From the NCBI GenBank assembly GCA_003290165.1, contig QNQO01008317.1, positions 1-64,000 on the forward strand: 64,000 nucleotides of DNA, written 5' to 3'. Below are positions 23,345-33,808 of this stretch, in pieces. A program made the translations under genes and the position numbers. Under the pieces are notes generated by a model that was not told the DNA's origin, searched no databases, and worked only from the letters and a program-made list of their open reading frames with translations. Origin of the DNA: Berberis thunbergii. Taxonomy: Eukaryota > Streptophyta > Magnoliopsida > Ranunculales > Berberidaceae. How positions within the stretch are numbered: position 1 is the first letter of the stretch; each line of letters starts with the position of its first letter.

Positions 23345-23612
23345 TATAGGAGATATAACCATATCACTGATTCACAGTATGCAATCTGATGCATTTGAGT
23401 TTAAGTCCAACAAGTCTTCATGGTTGTATTATTGAATAGATCTTCCTTAAGAAGAGGTCATCTTGATGTATGGATATGAGTTGTAACTCTGTTTTGATTT
23501 TCACCTTAAGAATAGGAGAGTCATAGGCGTGAGGAAGTTAGGCTTGTACTATATATACACTTAGCTTTAATGAGTTGAAATACTTGACTGAAATACAAAT
23601 CAAATCTCTTCA
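23345..23612 (+). repeat. Copia-2 3' LTR
   Basis: 268 bp, nearly identical to 18844-19110, also starting TATAGG. Confidence 0.94.
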
Positions 23613-24126
23613 ACAGGAACAGGCAAGGTAGAACGTTGAGGATCAGATTGAGCGAGAGAGAATCCAGATGGAAATGGTTGATTGGCATGATTTTGTTGTG
23701 GTGGAAACTACTGAGTTTGTAGATGATGAATATGAGGACTTGCCTCCACCTATGGCATTAGAAGAGGTTATTAGGAGGAGTAAAGTAGCTTCTACTACGG
23801 AAGAAGATGAGGTGATTGCAGAACCTGGAATGGATGTTGATATGGAACTGAATGAAGAAGAGATATATCTTGTTGAAGAGAGCATGAAAGCCAATAGTCT
23901 TGACGAGAACGACGATGATGAAGAAAATAATGAAATAAGGCAACAACCTCAAGAACAACCAATGAGAATTATGAAGAATCAGAAGAGACCTGAAGAGATG
24001 AAACTTGCTAAAAGAGCCACGTTTCTCCAATTACTAATGAGTTGGTCGCAACTAGTGTAATGGCAGAGTATATGAGAATTTCATTCATTGATCCCATGTA
24101 CAAAGAACAAAAAGAAAGGATGATGG
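23613..24126 (+). pseudogene. SF3A1: SF3A1 pseudogene segment 3 (central acidic region)
   Basis: Resumes as EQAR, a stop, then VEDQIERERIQMEMVDWHDF and VVVETTEFVDDEYEDLPPPM (23635-23750), followed by LEEVIRRSKV, an acidic run, EEPMRI-like EQPMRIMKNQKRPEE (about 23957-24000) and MAEYMRISFIDPMYKEQKERMM up to the solo LTR. 130 codons are open from 23668. The last five bases GATGG are the target duplication. Confidence 0.93.
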
Positions 24127-25092
24127 TGTTGAAAAGTACGATTAAAAGTGGTGGAATACGACAGAAGCTTCCATCACCTCCTCAAGTAACTTGGCTAAAA
24201 GTTCATCGAAGCTTTCGGGGCAACCTTTGGCTTGCTTGAGGATTAAGCAAATATAAAATATTAGGAAGTACTAGCCGCTTTGTTGATTTAGACTTTGTTT
24301 TCTTAAAGATGAAGTACATAAGAAAGTTGTTTGAACAAATAAGTGGAGATAGTCACTATTGTTGACTTTGGTTGGTTGTCTAAAGGACTAAGCAAGGAAG
24401 AGACGAGGTGAATTCCAACATCCTCGGTTTGTCTATAAGTAAGGACTAGTCCCTTGGTTGAATAAATTCAAGTCCGTGGTTGAAATGTGAGGTTTTGTTG
24501 AACTTAGGGTGAAATCCATCCGTTTGAGAAATTCGAAATATGTTTCGTTTGTTTGTTGAATTTTCATTTGTTTGGTTTGGGGTTTCATTTGGGTTTCTTT
24601 CTAAAAACCAATCTGAGTGGTAATATCTCTTATGTTTGTAATCTCTCATTTATATCAATCTCTCAATCTGATTTAGCCTCAAGAGATGTGTGAGACCCAA
24701 CCTATATGGAAAACCCGACTTTTTTTAATCTGAAATTAGTTTGAAAATTTTGCTAGTTGGATTTATTCGTCGGATTTTCAATTGTCAGTTTGTTGGATTT
24801 TCATTTGTTTTGTCTAGGCTTTTGATTGATCTCCATTTGTGTATTTGTTTGGGGTTCTATATTTGAGTGTCTTTTGAGAAACCAATTTGTCTAAGGCTAT
24901 TTGCAATCTATTTGTAATCTGAATGTTTCAGGTTATGAATTCGGCTATGTTAATATGTCTTAATTAGATGCAGTAAAAGTTGTTGTAGATATAGGCTAGT
25001 TTGCTGAATCACGTAAATTTGTTGACTCTCTATTAGCTGTTTTGGTTTGCTAATTTGGCATTACGGTATTTGTAACACTTCCAAGCGCAACA
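24127..25092. mobile_element. Solo LTR, 966 bp
   Basis: Begins TGTTGAAAAGTACG and ends CCAAGCGCAACA (TGTTG/CAACA terminal inverted repeat). It is flanked by perfect 5-bp repeats GATGG at 24122-24126 and 25093-25097. Joining the flanks gives GATGATGGCAAAGATTCGGG, which restores SF3A1 MMAKIRE. The last ~270 bp resembles 31320-31581, a second LTR of the same family. Solo LTRs arise by LTR-LTR recombination. Confidence 0.93.
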
Positions 25093-26165
25093 GATGGCAA
25101 AGATTCGGGAAACAACACTTGCTCAAGATGATGAGGAACATTGTGGGACTTGCACGAACTAGGCCGGATATCTTTGGTACCAGAGAGGAAGAGGTTTCCA
25201 ACGTTGTTAAAGTGGACATTGAGAGGAAAAACTATGAGAAGCCAAAGCAGGCCTAATGGGACGGACATGCAGGAAGCATTGGTTTAACTGCTAACCAGGA
25301 TTTGTCTCAAACCCTTGGGGGGGATCAAACAATGCTTATAACAATGAGGCAAGGGCTTTAGCTCCAGCTGCTCCTACACCAAGACCAGGTGTGCCATCAA
25401 TTCATCCTATTCCTCGACCACCTGGGCTTGCCGTGAATATGGTTCGAATGCTACATAATGACATGCAATTTCTGCTACTCTATTCCCATTCCAATGACCT
25501 CCAGACAGCAGCATCCCTTCATGATGAGCAAACCACCCCCACTTCCTCCAATGTGTATGAATCCACCTAGTATACTAGTACCACCACCTCCTGGTTCTCA
25601 GTTTACACCCCTTCCAGTTCCTCGCCTTCTCATGCCTCTTCCGACAGAACTTTCTATATCTACAGTCCCACTGCCTCCATCGCCTCAAGGAATGCCTCCA
25701 CTTCCACCTGAGGAAGCTCCTTCTCCTCCAAAGCCAGATGAACCAGAACCAAAGAGGCTGAGGATCAATAATTGTTCAATTATCCAATGGATATCTTTCA
25801 ACTTTTTTTCTTTGTTGATTCTCCATATTCTGTGGTTCCTTGATTTCAGACACCATTTGATCCTTTCCTTCTTTACTCACTCTCATTTTGCAGGGACCTG
25901 TTCATTTTACTGTATCCATACAAATGTTGATGAAGGAAATCTAAAGGGCCAGCTTTGAAATATTACAATACAGTCCTTATCTGAGACCATTGGCAGTCTA
26001 AAGGAAAAGATTGCAGGGGAGCTTCAGCTTCTGGCCAACAAACAGAAGCTGAGTGGATGAGCTGGTTTTCTCAAGGACAATTGATCACTTGCATATTACA
26101 ACATTGGAGCTGGAGAAACACTTGCACTTTCTTTAAGATAACGAGGTGGCAGGAAGAGATGAATC
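25093..26165 (+). pseudogene. SF3A1: SF3A1 pseudogene segment 4 (proline-rich and ubiquitin-like C-terminus)
   Basis: Reads KIRETTLAQDDE, then NIVGLARTRPDIFGTREEEV (about 25137-25200), WDGHAGSIGLTANQ, a proline-rich stretch (25500-25760, PPPLPPM..PPPPGSQFTPLPVPR..PPSPQGMPPLPPEEAP) and EPEPKRLR. An apparent retained intron (about 25775-25892, acceptor TTTTGCAG) precedes GPVHFTV. Then comes the ubiquitin-like domain LSETIGSLKEKIAGELQL..ANKQKLSG (25975-26058) and YYNIGAGETLALSLR, ending RGGR near 26160. Several stops interrupt it. Confidence 0.92.
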
Positions 26166-26981
26166 ACTTTTAACGCAAATTGAAAGGTTGATATGCTACT
26201 GCAGGCAAGTTTCCAGTACAAAAATGTGTTGCAACATGATTTTCTGATCTCTTGATCATACTTTGCTAGGGCTTCTGTTTAATGGCACATTTTTGTTAAA
26301 CTGATTGTAACTGTGATGTGTACTACAGATTCGTCATTGAAGGGCATTTTTTTGAGGTTGTATAAACACAAATCCTCATGCCTAAGAGGAGCTCACAGAC
26401 AGCTTCTTCTCTCTTCATGTCATAAGCTATACTAGGGGTTTTAATTAATGCTGATGATTATTGTTGTCATTGGTTTCCAGAACATGACTTTGTTTTCCTT
26501 TTCTGTTTCTCACCAACTCTGTGACTTGCAGGTTTCTCTCTCTTATGAAGATGGTGACTGAAGGCCTGGGTTATTTTAAGTATATTCGATTACTCATTTT
26601 GACTTCTACTGAGAAAATGCTTAGTTGAGAATTTTGTTTTCATAGGATAAAGAAATTACTTTTCCTCTTCTAAACAGGCTGAAGTAGACTACAAACATTG
26701 CGAAACGGAAAGGAGAAGGTTTTATCTGTTTGATCCAAATAACTATCACCATTTTCTATTTGTTTGGCCAATCACATGGTTCACTCCTTGTGCATCAAGC
26801 CATCGAGGGAAGTCGCTTATTTTTTCCCATCACTTGGTATGATGCTTTCCCACAGTAGCTAACTTTGAAATTTGTTACTGGTCCAGTGACAATTTTATTA
26901 TTATTTATTTATGCTTCATTTTGGTACTAAATATAGGATGTTCATAATTAGATCTACAAGGTTTTTCTGCTAGATGCTGCT
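26166..26981. other. 3' flank of the SF3A1 pseudogene
   Basis: Likely old 3' untranslated and downstream sequence. I see no other gene or transposon end. Confidence 0.5.
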
Positions 26982-28502
26982 CACTACAAAAAAAATGGAC
27001 ATCAGCGACGGCTAAAATCCGTCGCTAATTGAGCAAAAACCGTAGCTAAAAGGTATCAGCGACGGCACCACAGCCGTCGCTATCCCGTAGCAAGATTTAT
27101 CGTCGCTATTTGATTCAGCGACGGCAAAATAGCCGTAGCTAATTAGCGACGGCATAAACCCGTCGCTAAAGTGTAAAATATCCGTCGCTAATTGAATTTT
27201 TGTAAAAAAAAAAATTAACATTTTTTTATTTTAGCGACGGCATTGTTGCCGTAGCTAAATGATTTTTTTAAAAAAATTCAAAATTTTTTTTACCTTAGCG
27301 ACGGCATTTTGGCCGTGGCTAATTGATTTTTTAAAAAAATTAAAATTGTTTTTTTTAGCGACGGCATTATGGCCGTGGCTAACTGATTTTTTAAAAAAAA
27401 TAAAAAAAAAAATTTTATCTTAGCGACGGTATTTTAGCCGTGGCTAACTGATTTTTTAAAAAAAAATTTGAATTTTTTTTATTTTAGCGACGGCATTTTG
27501 CCGTGGCTAACTGATTTTTTAAAAAAATTAATTTTTTTTTTTACTAAATGGTTTTTTTTAAATATATATATATTTTTTTTCGATCTCTCCGAGATCTTTA
27601 AAAAATTTTAAAAATCAGATTTCTCCGAGATCTGCGATTTCTCCGAGATCTCTAAGATTTTAAAAAAATATATATATATATTTTAAAAAATATCGGAATC
27701 TCTCCGAGATCTGAGATTTCAGATCTCGAGAACTCAGATCTTTGAGATTATCCAAGATCTCCGAGATCAGAGATCTCAGATCTTCGAGATCTCAGATCTC
27801 CGAGATCTCAGATATCCGAGATCTCAGATATCCGAGATCTCAGATCTCCGATATCCGAGATCTCAGATCTCCGAGATCTCGGGACTCAGATCTCTGAGAT
27901 GAGAGATCTCAGATCTCCGAGAGAGAGGCGGCGAATGAAGGGAGGGGAGAGAGAGGCGGCCGGGTTCGGTGTCGAGGAAGCGGCAGACTTCTCCTCAGTG
28001 GGTTTCTTCTCTGGAAGATGAAAGAAAAAAAAATTTTGAGAGAAAATTTTTGTTTAAGTTGGTTTGTAGAAAAAATTGAAATTTATATAGAGAAAGGTAA
28101 TTGAAGATGATTGGTTGTGTTAGTTTCACGCGGATCGATGACGTGGTTTGATTTAGTGCGTTGGATTGAGTTAAAATTTTGGGTGTTATTAACGGTTGAG
28201 ATGAGATTTCACGCGGATCGGTGATATTTTTTTAAAAAAACCAATTAGCGACGGCAATTGGGCCGTCGCTAACCTCTTTTTAGTTTTTTTTTTTTTAAAC
28301 TGATTAGCCACGGTTACAAAACCGTCGCTAAGCTTTTTTAATTTTTTTTTGTTTTTAAAAAATCACGTTAGCTACGGTTTTTACGCCGTCGCTAAGGTCT
28401 TTTAATATTTTTTTTTTTAAATTACAAAAATCCTTAGCTACGGCTCTATTACCGTCGCTAACTAGTTTACTATATATATTTTTTTTTAAAAATCATGTTA
28501 GC
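26982..28502. mobile_element. CACTA element 1, non-autonomous, right end lost
   Basis: Begins CACTACAAAAAAAATGG, the CACTA terminus, followed by dense subterminal repeats of TAGCGACGGC and its complement GCCGTCGCTA (26999-27530). The centre holds a palindromic GAGATCTCAGATCTCCGAG array (27575-27920) and a block (27921-28235) shared with CACTA element 2. Repeats on the right (28245-28470) include TAGCTACGGT and CCGTCGCTAA. No TAGTG terminus is found; the right limit at about 28502 is where the repeats stop. There is no transposase. Confidence 0.85.
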
Positions 28503-29822
28503 GCTACAATGTTTGTAGATGTGCCTGTAATGACCAACCATTCCAATGGATCCATCTATGAACTCTGTGACCGGATAATCCTTTTTAAATTAGACCAGGA
28601 AGACATAATACAATTGATGTTTTTGTCAGATTCAGATAAAAATCTGAAAAGTATGCAAATCATCTTAAACTTCTAGAACTGGAGTACAGTAGAGATGCCA
28701 AATTTGCAAGTTGAAACTTCTGGAAAACTGGAATAATTTGATTTATAGGATTAGCGATCTATAAATTTTCAATATAATGTTAGTTTATTTTAAAGAACAA
28801 CGAGATGAATCAAGTCGTTGACTTTTAGTGAACCAATAATTTCAAAGAAATGTCTTTTAATCAAAGACTATTTGTATGTACAAAAAAAAAAAAAAAATTG
28901 TTGTCAATGAAACTTAATCAACCTGATAATCCATGTTGATGTTCAACCTGATCTTGTAGGAAGCTGAACATGCCAAATCAGCAGTTGGCTTATAAAAAAC
29001 TGCCATGAAGCACATTAATACGTACCAAAAACGCACATCAATACTCAATGTTACAAACATTTATCTATTCAATAGTGGAAATTCCTTTAATAAATGAAAT
29101 CATTCCACATAGGACTACAGAAGTGCGCTAGGGAACCAGGTTCTGAACCAGTTGGATCATCTTCATATCCATGCATGAGACCCACTGTTCAATGATATTC
29201 ACGGTGATAAAAACAATGGAAATAATAAAGAAATGTGGTGGAAGATCTCCAGGTAGATTTATCTCAGTTCTTTTAGGGGGGTTGCCGGGGGATCCTATCA
29301 AGTGCTCATCAATCTTCTTTTCCGTTGCAATGTGTTGCTAATTAAAGAAAAAAAAATCGATGACATGTTGCTAAGTGAGGTAAAAGTTAATAACGTGTCA
29401 ATAATATGGAATGAACTCCAGAAACTTAAAAAACGTATTCTAATTTATTTCTGAATCCATATAACCCACAAAGTAGAGCTTTAATGGTTTCTGTTCATCA
29501 AATCTAGGCAAAATATTCTATATGGTTAGAATCTACCAAGCTTAAATGTCAATGGAAGCAACTGTATTTTTTTTTCTGCCTCTGGGTAGACATTCCTAAT
29601 GATCACATTTATTGATGGAGTTCATTACAACTTCAAAACATGGGGTGGTATTCTTGTTCATCCTCATCCCTTTCAAGAGGAACTCCGTAAGAAAAAACCA
29701 ATGCAGTATATAGCACCGAAAACTTCACTTAAGCAACTAAGAGCACAAGAAAAGTGAAGTGAAACCATATATACACATAGTAACCATGTACCTTATTATT
29801 ACTACAAAAACATTTCATATAA
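28503..29822. other. Intergenic, nothing recognised
   Basis: AT-rich sequence with an A-run at 28882-28897. No coding region, transposon terminus or repeat pair found. Confidence 0.45.
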
Positions 29823-30077
29823 CTAAGCAGTTTTCTTATCTTGGACCTCCATTGTGTGCTTTGTTGCCAGCAGACCGCTGAGCGCCTTCTTGAGGATGTT
29901 TGATTCTTCGAGAGAAGCTTCTGCCTTCTGATCCCCAGAAGACCCGTTGATGTTTTCGTCTTCATATATGATATCGAGCTTCTTCTCAAATTAACTAGCC
30001 TTCTTAATGGTGATCATCATGGCTGGCGCTTTATCCATAGTTCTAGACCATCTCTTTGCTCCTTTTGCCCTTTCCAT
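29823..30077 (-). pseudogene. Small unknown ORF with one in-frame TAA, 85 codons
   Basis: From ATG at 30077-30075 to TAG at 29825-29823 the frame is open except for a TAA at codon 29. The first part is basic (MERAKGAKRWSRTMDKAPAM, then MITIKKAS). After the TAA it reads FEKKLDIIYEDENIN and then an acidic or mixed tail with SLEESNILKKALSGLLATKH. A TATATA box on the minus strand lies at about 30130-30125, some 50 bp before the ATG, and a CACGTG motif at 30102-30107. I do not recognise the family. One base change, for instance at the TAA, separates it from an intact ORF, so it may be a recent pseudogene or a shorter protein from a later start. Confidence 0.4.
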
Positions 30078-30895
30078 CACTTCATTCCCTTTCAAGGAAT
30101 TCACGTGATTAATGAGTTGAAGAGAATATATAGGGAAAGAGAGTGATAAGTGTTGTGGGGTTAATCTTACTTAGTTTTGCGCTTTTGTTCTGCACCGTTG
30201 ATTTGCAAGACCAAACACGGAATTTCCAAATCTGGTGATTTGGTTTAACAGGGTCGGACCAACTATTCTTTCATCGGATTTTATCCTTATCTGGTGCAAG
30301 GGAACCGAGTTACAATAATTTTCTCATTTCTAGTCACAGGGATGTTCAATGACTTTGCCCGAATCTGTTTTGATTCCGATTCGACATGGTAGGACGTACT
30401 TTATGTTTCATTAACTAATGGATCTGTTCAATCAGGATGTTTCACAAGGTTCTCTGCTAGCTTCTCAATGATTCTAATTTGGTAAATGTCTCAATTTGTT
30501 TGGGATTGGGACAAACCAGAAACCTGAGTATATCAGATAGGAAATATTCTCTGCCAATTCTAAGAGGAAAAAGGAGTAAACTATTGAAGTAGTGATCTTG
30601 GTAGTCTTAAATTTTATCTTTTTCAATCACTAATTGTTTTACTTCTATGCCATTAGAGGATTGGATAGGGCCGGTCCATCATCCTGTCCCTCATTTGTTC
30701 TCTTCTTAATCTTTAATGCCTAAATCAGACAGTATTCTGCAAGAATGAGTGAAAACATATGCATCAAAGCATGCATTTAGTCATGTGTCTATAGTGTGTA
30801 GCTTTTCTATTCTGACGAGAATGAACTGGAAATCATCCTTTATACACTTCATGAGCTTCAAGGAAAAGTGAAATTGGAACCTCGTCAAATTCATG
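30078..30895. other. Intergenic, possible promoter of the small minus-strand ORF
   Basis: Apart from the TATATA and CACGTG motifs just upstream of 30077, nothing is recognised. Confidence 0.4.
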
Positions 30896-30900
30896 AATAC

Positions 30901-31581
30901 TATTGTGCGCGGAACGTAGCCCTGATACAATTTGTTGCACACACAACGGCGGAAACATAACGACAACTTCTGCGAGAAATGGCGAAGCTGCATCTTATGG
31001 ATGAACAAACGATGTTACACACAAAATATAGAAAAAACATATGCAACACGAATCCACCACTGCCTCACCTTAGTTGTGTGTTGTTGATACTTAGTGAAGA
31101 AGTAAAGCAAAGAGGAGGTTTTGCTAGCTACTGAACAACTCAAAGTGAGTTATTGAATTTCTTTTGCCGCCTTTCTTGCACCCCACCTCCTCAAGGGGCC
31201 TATATAAGGACCCGTTGAGGGGGCTTAGTAATAAGCCCATCATTCCTTGTTAATCACTCCAGTGAGAGTTTGTGAGTGATATCTCATTTGTATCCGAAAT
31301 TTGTTTCAAAAAATCTGACATCCGATTAGTTTTGGGTTGGATTTTCATTTGTTTATTTGTTGGGGCTCTGTTTGGATTTTATATTTGGGTTTCTTTCAGG
31401 AAACCAATTTATACGGGGTGTTTGTAATCTGTCTGTAATCTGAATCTGAAGCAATGAGAGTTGTGATTTGTCATAGACATAGGCAAGTTTATCGAACCAC
31501 GTATATTTGTTGTCTCCGGTATTAGTTGTCTTTGTTTGGTAACTTCGCATTTTGATATTTTTCACACTTCCACGCACAACA
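30901..31581. mobile_element. Solo LTR, 681 bp, same family as 24127-25092
   Basis: Ends TTCCACGCACAACA and begins TATTGTGCGCGG, one base from the expected TGTTG. It is flanked by perfect 5-bp repeats AATAC (30896-30900 and 31582-31586). The 3' ~260 bp aligns with the end of the solo LTR in SF3A1 (shared TTTGGGTTTCTTTC-like, TTTGTAATCTG and GCAAGTTTATCGAACCACGTA-like blocks). A TATATAAGGAC promoter-like site is at 31200-31210. Confidence 0.85.
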
Positions 31582-31788
31582 AATACTTCATATTCTACTC
31601 AAATATTTAGATAATTGAGCCACAGAGTGCACACAAATACCTACATACACTTGCTCGATAAATAATCATGTTTTCAGTGCTGCTAAAGCTTGAATGCCTT
31701 CAAGAAATGACATCTTGATGTCGGAGCCATAGTTGAAATTTGAAATCTTAAGTGAAAACATTTCTCATTGTCAATTTGATGGGTTAGT

Positions 31789-32072
31789 TGTTAGAATATG
31801 TAGGATTTGCACTCAACATAGCCAAGCCCAAGTCCAAGATTGATTCACCTCCAAGAAGGAAAGTACGAGAATAGGAAAGTACAAGAATAGGAAAGTCAGA
31901 ATAACTAAAGAAGTAAAGTCAGAATAGAAAAGTTAGAATAAGACTCTATTTTGTATAGGAAGTTTTAAACTTCTTATTTCCACAAGTTTAGGTAGAATTT
32001 AGCTTATATAAGTTTGTATTCAGCCAAGGAATACAAACATAATAATACATTTCTCAAAATATTTTCTTTATA
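31789..32072 (+). repeat. TRIM-like element 5' LTR
   Basis: 284 bp. It carries an extra AATAGGAAAGT(A/C)-type internal repeat that is shorter in the 3' LTR (32837-33076). Confidence 0.88.
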
Positions 32073-32461
32073 TAGTAACAGAGCAACTTTCTTTAGTGAC
32101 CTAAGACTTCGGGGACTCAAGCTCTTCCCTGCCTCCGACGACTATGCTAGATGCAAGAGGCGGGAAAGGAATCGCACTCTGCAACAGAGTTCACGCACAA
32201 TCACGCAATCGGTAAGCTTTTCACGCAATCAACAACTTGCGATTTAGCTAGCAATCAAGAGAATTCGCGGAGCAACGTTATTGTCTCCTTTAAACGCATA
32301 TAACCTGCAATTCACCTCAATACACTTCACAATTTATTTTGTTCAGAACCTCAAAGTTCCATCGTCCCTAATCAACCAAAAAATAAAACAATACTAGCAC
32401 CAATGTTGAGCAATGCCAACATTTGTGTTGAGAAATTCTTTTAGCCTTCGTGCTGTGGGGG

Positions 32462-32755
32462 AGTCATGCTTATTCGAGTCGAACCATTAGTCGTTCACTC
32501 GACAATCGTGATTTCTTCATATCAGAATTGGTGAGTCATGTTGACCACTCGAATCGAACCATTAGTCGTTCACTCGACAATCATGATTTCTTCCTACCAA
32601 AATTGGAGAGTCATGTTGACCACTCGAATCGAACCGTTAGCTGTTCACTCGACAGCCATGATTTCTACATACTAGAATTTTTTTCAGAATTATCCAAAAT
32701 TCGACAATCATGCTAACTCGAGTCTAACCATTAGTAGTTTCACTCAACAATCATG
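32462..32755 (+). repeat. Tandem repeat inside the TRIM-like element, about 75-bp unit, four copies
   Basis: Each unit contains CTCGA(A/G)TC(G/T)AACC(A/G)TTAG, TTCACTC(G/A)ACA and ATGATTTCT, starting near 32466, 32549, 32622 and 32713. The open frame at 32450-32716 is a by-product of this repetition, not a likely gene. Confidence 0.88.
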
Positions 32756-32836
32756 ATTTCTTCACCAAATTGGACTTCAAAGTTTCCTTCAAGTTGCACA
32801 TTTCATCTGCTCCTACATGTTCAGCTTGCGGGGGCA

Positions 32837-33076
32837 TGTTAGAATATGTAGGGTTTGCGCTCAACATAATCAAACTCAAGTCCAAGATTGATTCACCTCT
32901 AAGGAAAAGACAAGAATAGGAAAGTACAAAAATAGGAAAGTCGGAATAAGACTATTTTCTATAGAAAGTTTTAAGTTTTTGTTTCCACAAGGTTAGGTAG
33001 ATTTAACTTATATAAGCTTGTATTGAATCAAGGAATAAAAACATAATAATACAATTCTCAAAATATTTTCTTTACA
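32837..33076 (+). repeat. TRIM-like element 3' LTR
   Basis: 240 bp, partner of 31789-32072, ending TTTTCTTTACA. Confidence 0.88.
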
Positions 33077-33081
33077 TTAGC

Positions 33082-33613
33082 ATATGGTGTAGAAGTTTCT
33101 TTTTAACTAACTTTTGTAGGGTCGGAGACAAATTGCATGAAATTTTGCAGTCTCGGTTTTGAACTCCGATATTTATATAGCTCGGGTCACTTGTGGAGTC
33201 TGACTGTAATTTTGTTTCTTGCTTGCAAGATATGGGATGGAACAGCAACTGCTGCTCTGATCAGTGTGGAATCCATGCATATTAGGTGAATTTTTGGTCT
33301 TGTCCGGGTTACTGAACATAATTTCCAATTTAATGTTATAGTCAATTAAAAGAAGATACTATACAGGCAATTAAGCAAATTAATAGCACTCTAGGAAGGA
33401 CCAGGTATATGAGACTGTTCGTTAAAAGAGTTATGTAAATAGGTATTGAATCAGTTTTAACAACTTGGTTATCGGTAGAAAATTCACTAGTAACTCTTGC
33501 ACTTAGGTGGTTGTTAATAAAAATTTGTAATTTGTGATTCAGTTCTTTCGATCAGCTGTTAGATAAGAAAAGCATTTACATATATACCTGGCTCAAGAGT
33601 ACAATATTCAGAT
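33082..33613. other. Intergenic, nothing recognised
   Basis: No supported gene or repeat. Confidence 0.45.
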
Positions 33614-33622
33614 ATACAACAC

Positions 33623-33808
33623 GGAAAATTCTAAATGGCCTGGGAAATCCAGCGAGGTTGACTGCCTGGGAGGGGCGAAGTTACACTTTTGCCCCCCCTC
33701 TCTTTAACAAACTTTTAGAAAAAGTGTTAAAAAGGAGGGGTAAAAATGTAATTTCACCCCTCCCAGGCAGTCAACCTCGCTGGATTCCCAGGCCACCTAG
33801 AATTACTC
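33623..33808. mobile_element. Mutator-type foldback MITE, 186 bp
   Basis: The left end GGAAAATTCTAAATGGCCTGGG pairs with a right end whose complement is GAGTAATTCTAGGTGGCCTGGG. The arms (AATCCAGCGAGGTTGACTGCCTGGGAGGGG) are almost perfect. A 9-bp duplication ATACAACAC flanks it at 33614-33622 and 33809-33817. Its terminal AAATTCTAAATG matches the MITE at 6832-7020, although the interiors differ. Confidence 0.92.

Larger units (their letters stand above)
18844..23612 (+). mobile_element. Ty1/Copia LTR retrotransposon Copia-2, plus strand, defective
   Basis: LTRs 18844-19110 and 23345-23612 are nearly identical. They begin TATAGGAGATATAACC instead of TG and end AATCTCTTCA. The primer binding site TGGTATCAGAAC (19111-19122) follows, and the polypurine tract TTGAGGGGGCA ends at 23344. 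Flanks ATAGG (18839-18843) and ACAGG (23613-23617) are a 5-bp target duplication with one C/T difference. The element is inserted in the SF3A1 pseudogene. Its pol RT region is open for 369 codons, but gag and integrase are frameshifted. Confidence 0.95.
16968..26165 (+). pseudogene. SF3A1: Splicing factor 3A subunit 1 (SF3A1/SF3a120) pseudogene, disrupted by three insertions
   Basis: SF3A1 is a U2 snRNP subunit of the spliceosome with two SURP modules, a central charged region, a proline-rich stretch and a C-terminal ubiquitin-like domain. All parts appear here in order across 9.2 kb, separated by a Mutator-like element (17066-18226), a Copia element (18844-23612) and a solo LTR (24127-25092). 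Removing each insertion and one copy of its target duplication restores adjacent SF3A1 codons. Many in-frame stops and frameshifts are present, and roughly 30 N-terminal residues are missing. Introns seem retained near 25775-25892, so this is a decayed genomic copy, not a processed one. It cannot encode a functional protein. Confidence 0.92.
31789..33076 (+). mobile_element. TRIM-like non-coding LTR element, 1.29 kb
   Basis: Direct LTRs (31789-32072 and 32837-33076) begin TGTTAGAATATGTAGG and end TTTTCTTTA(C/T)A. Just inside is TAGTAACAGAGC (32073-32084), one base from the TGGTAACAGAGC-type initiator-tRNA binding site. GCTTGCGGGGGCA (32824-32836) is the polypurine tract. Flanks TTAGT (31784-31788) and TTAGC (33077-33081) form a near-perfect target duplication. 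The 764-bp interior has no gag or pol, so it would depend on another element's proteins. Confidence 0.9.

Noticed and set aside
32450..32716. 88-codon ORF in the TRIM-like element
   Set aside because: It encodes repeated SNRTISRSLDN units only because the 75-bp tandem repeat lacks stops in that frame.
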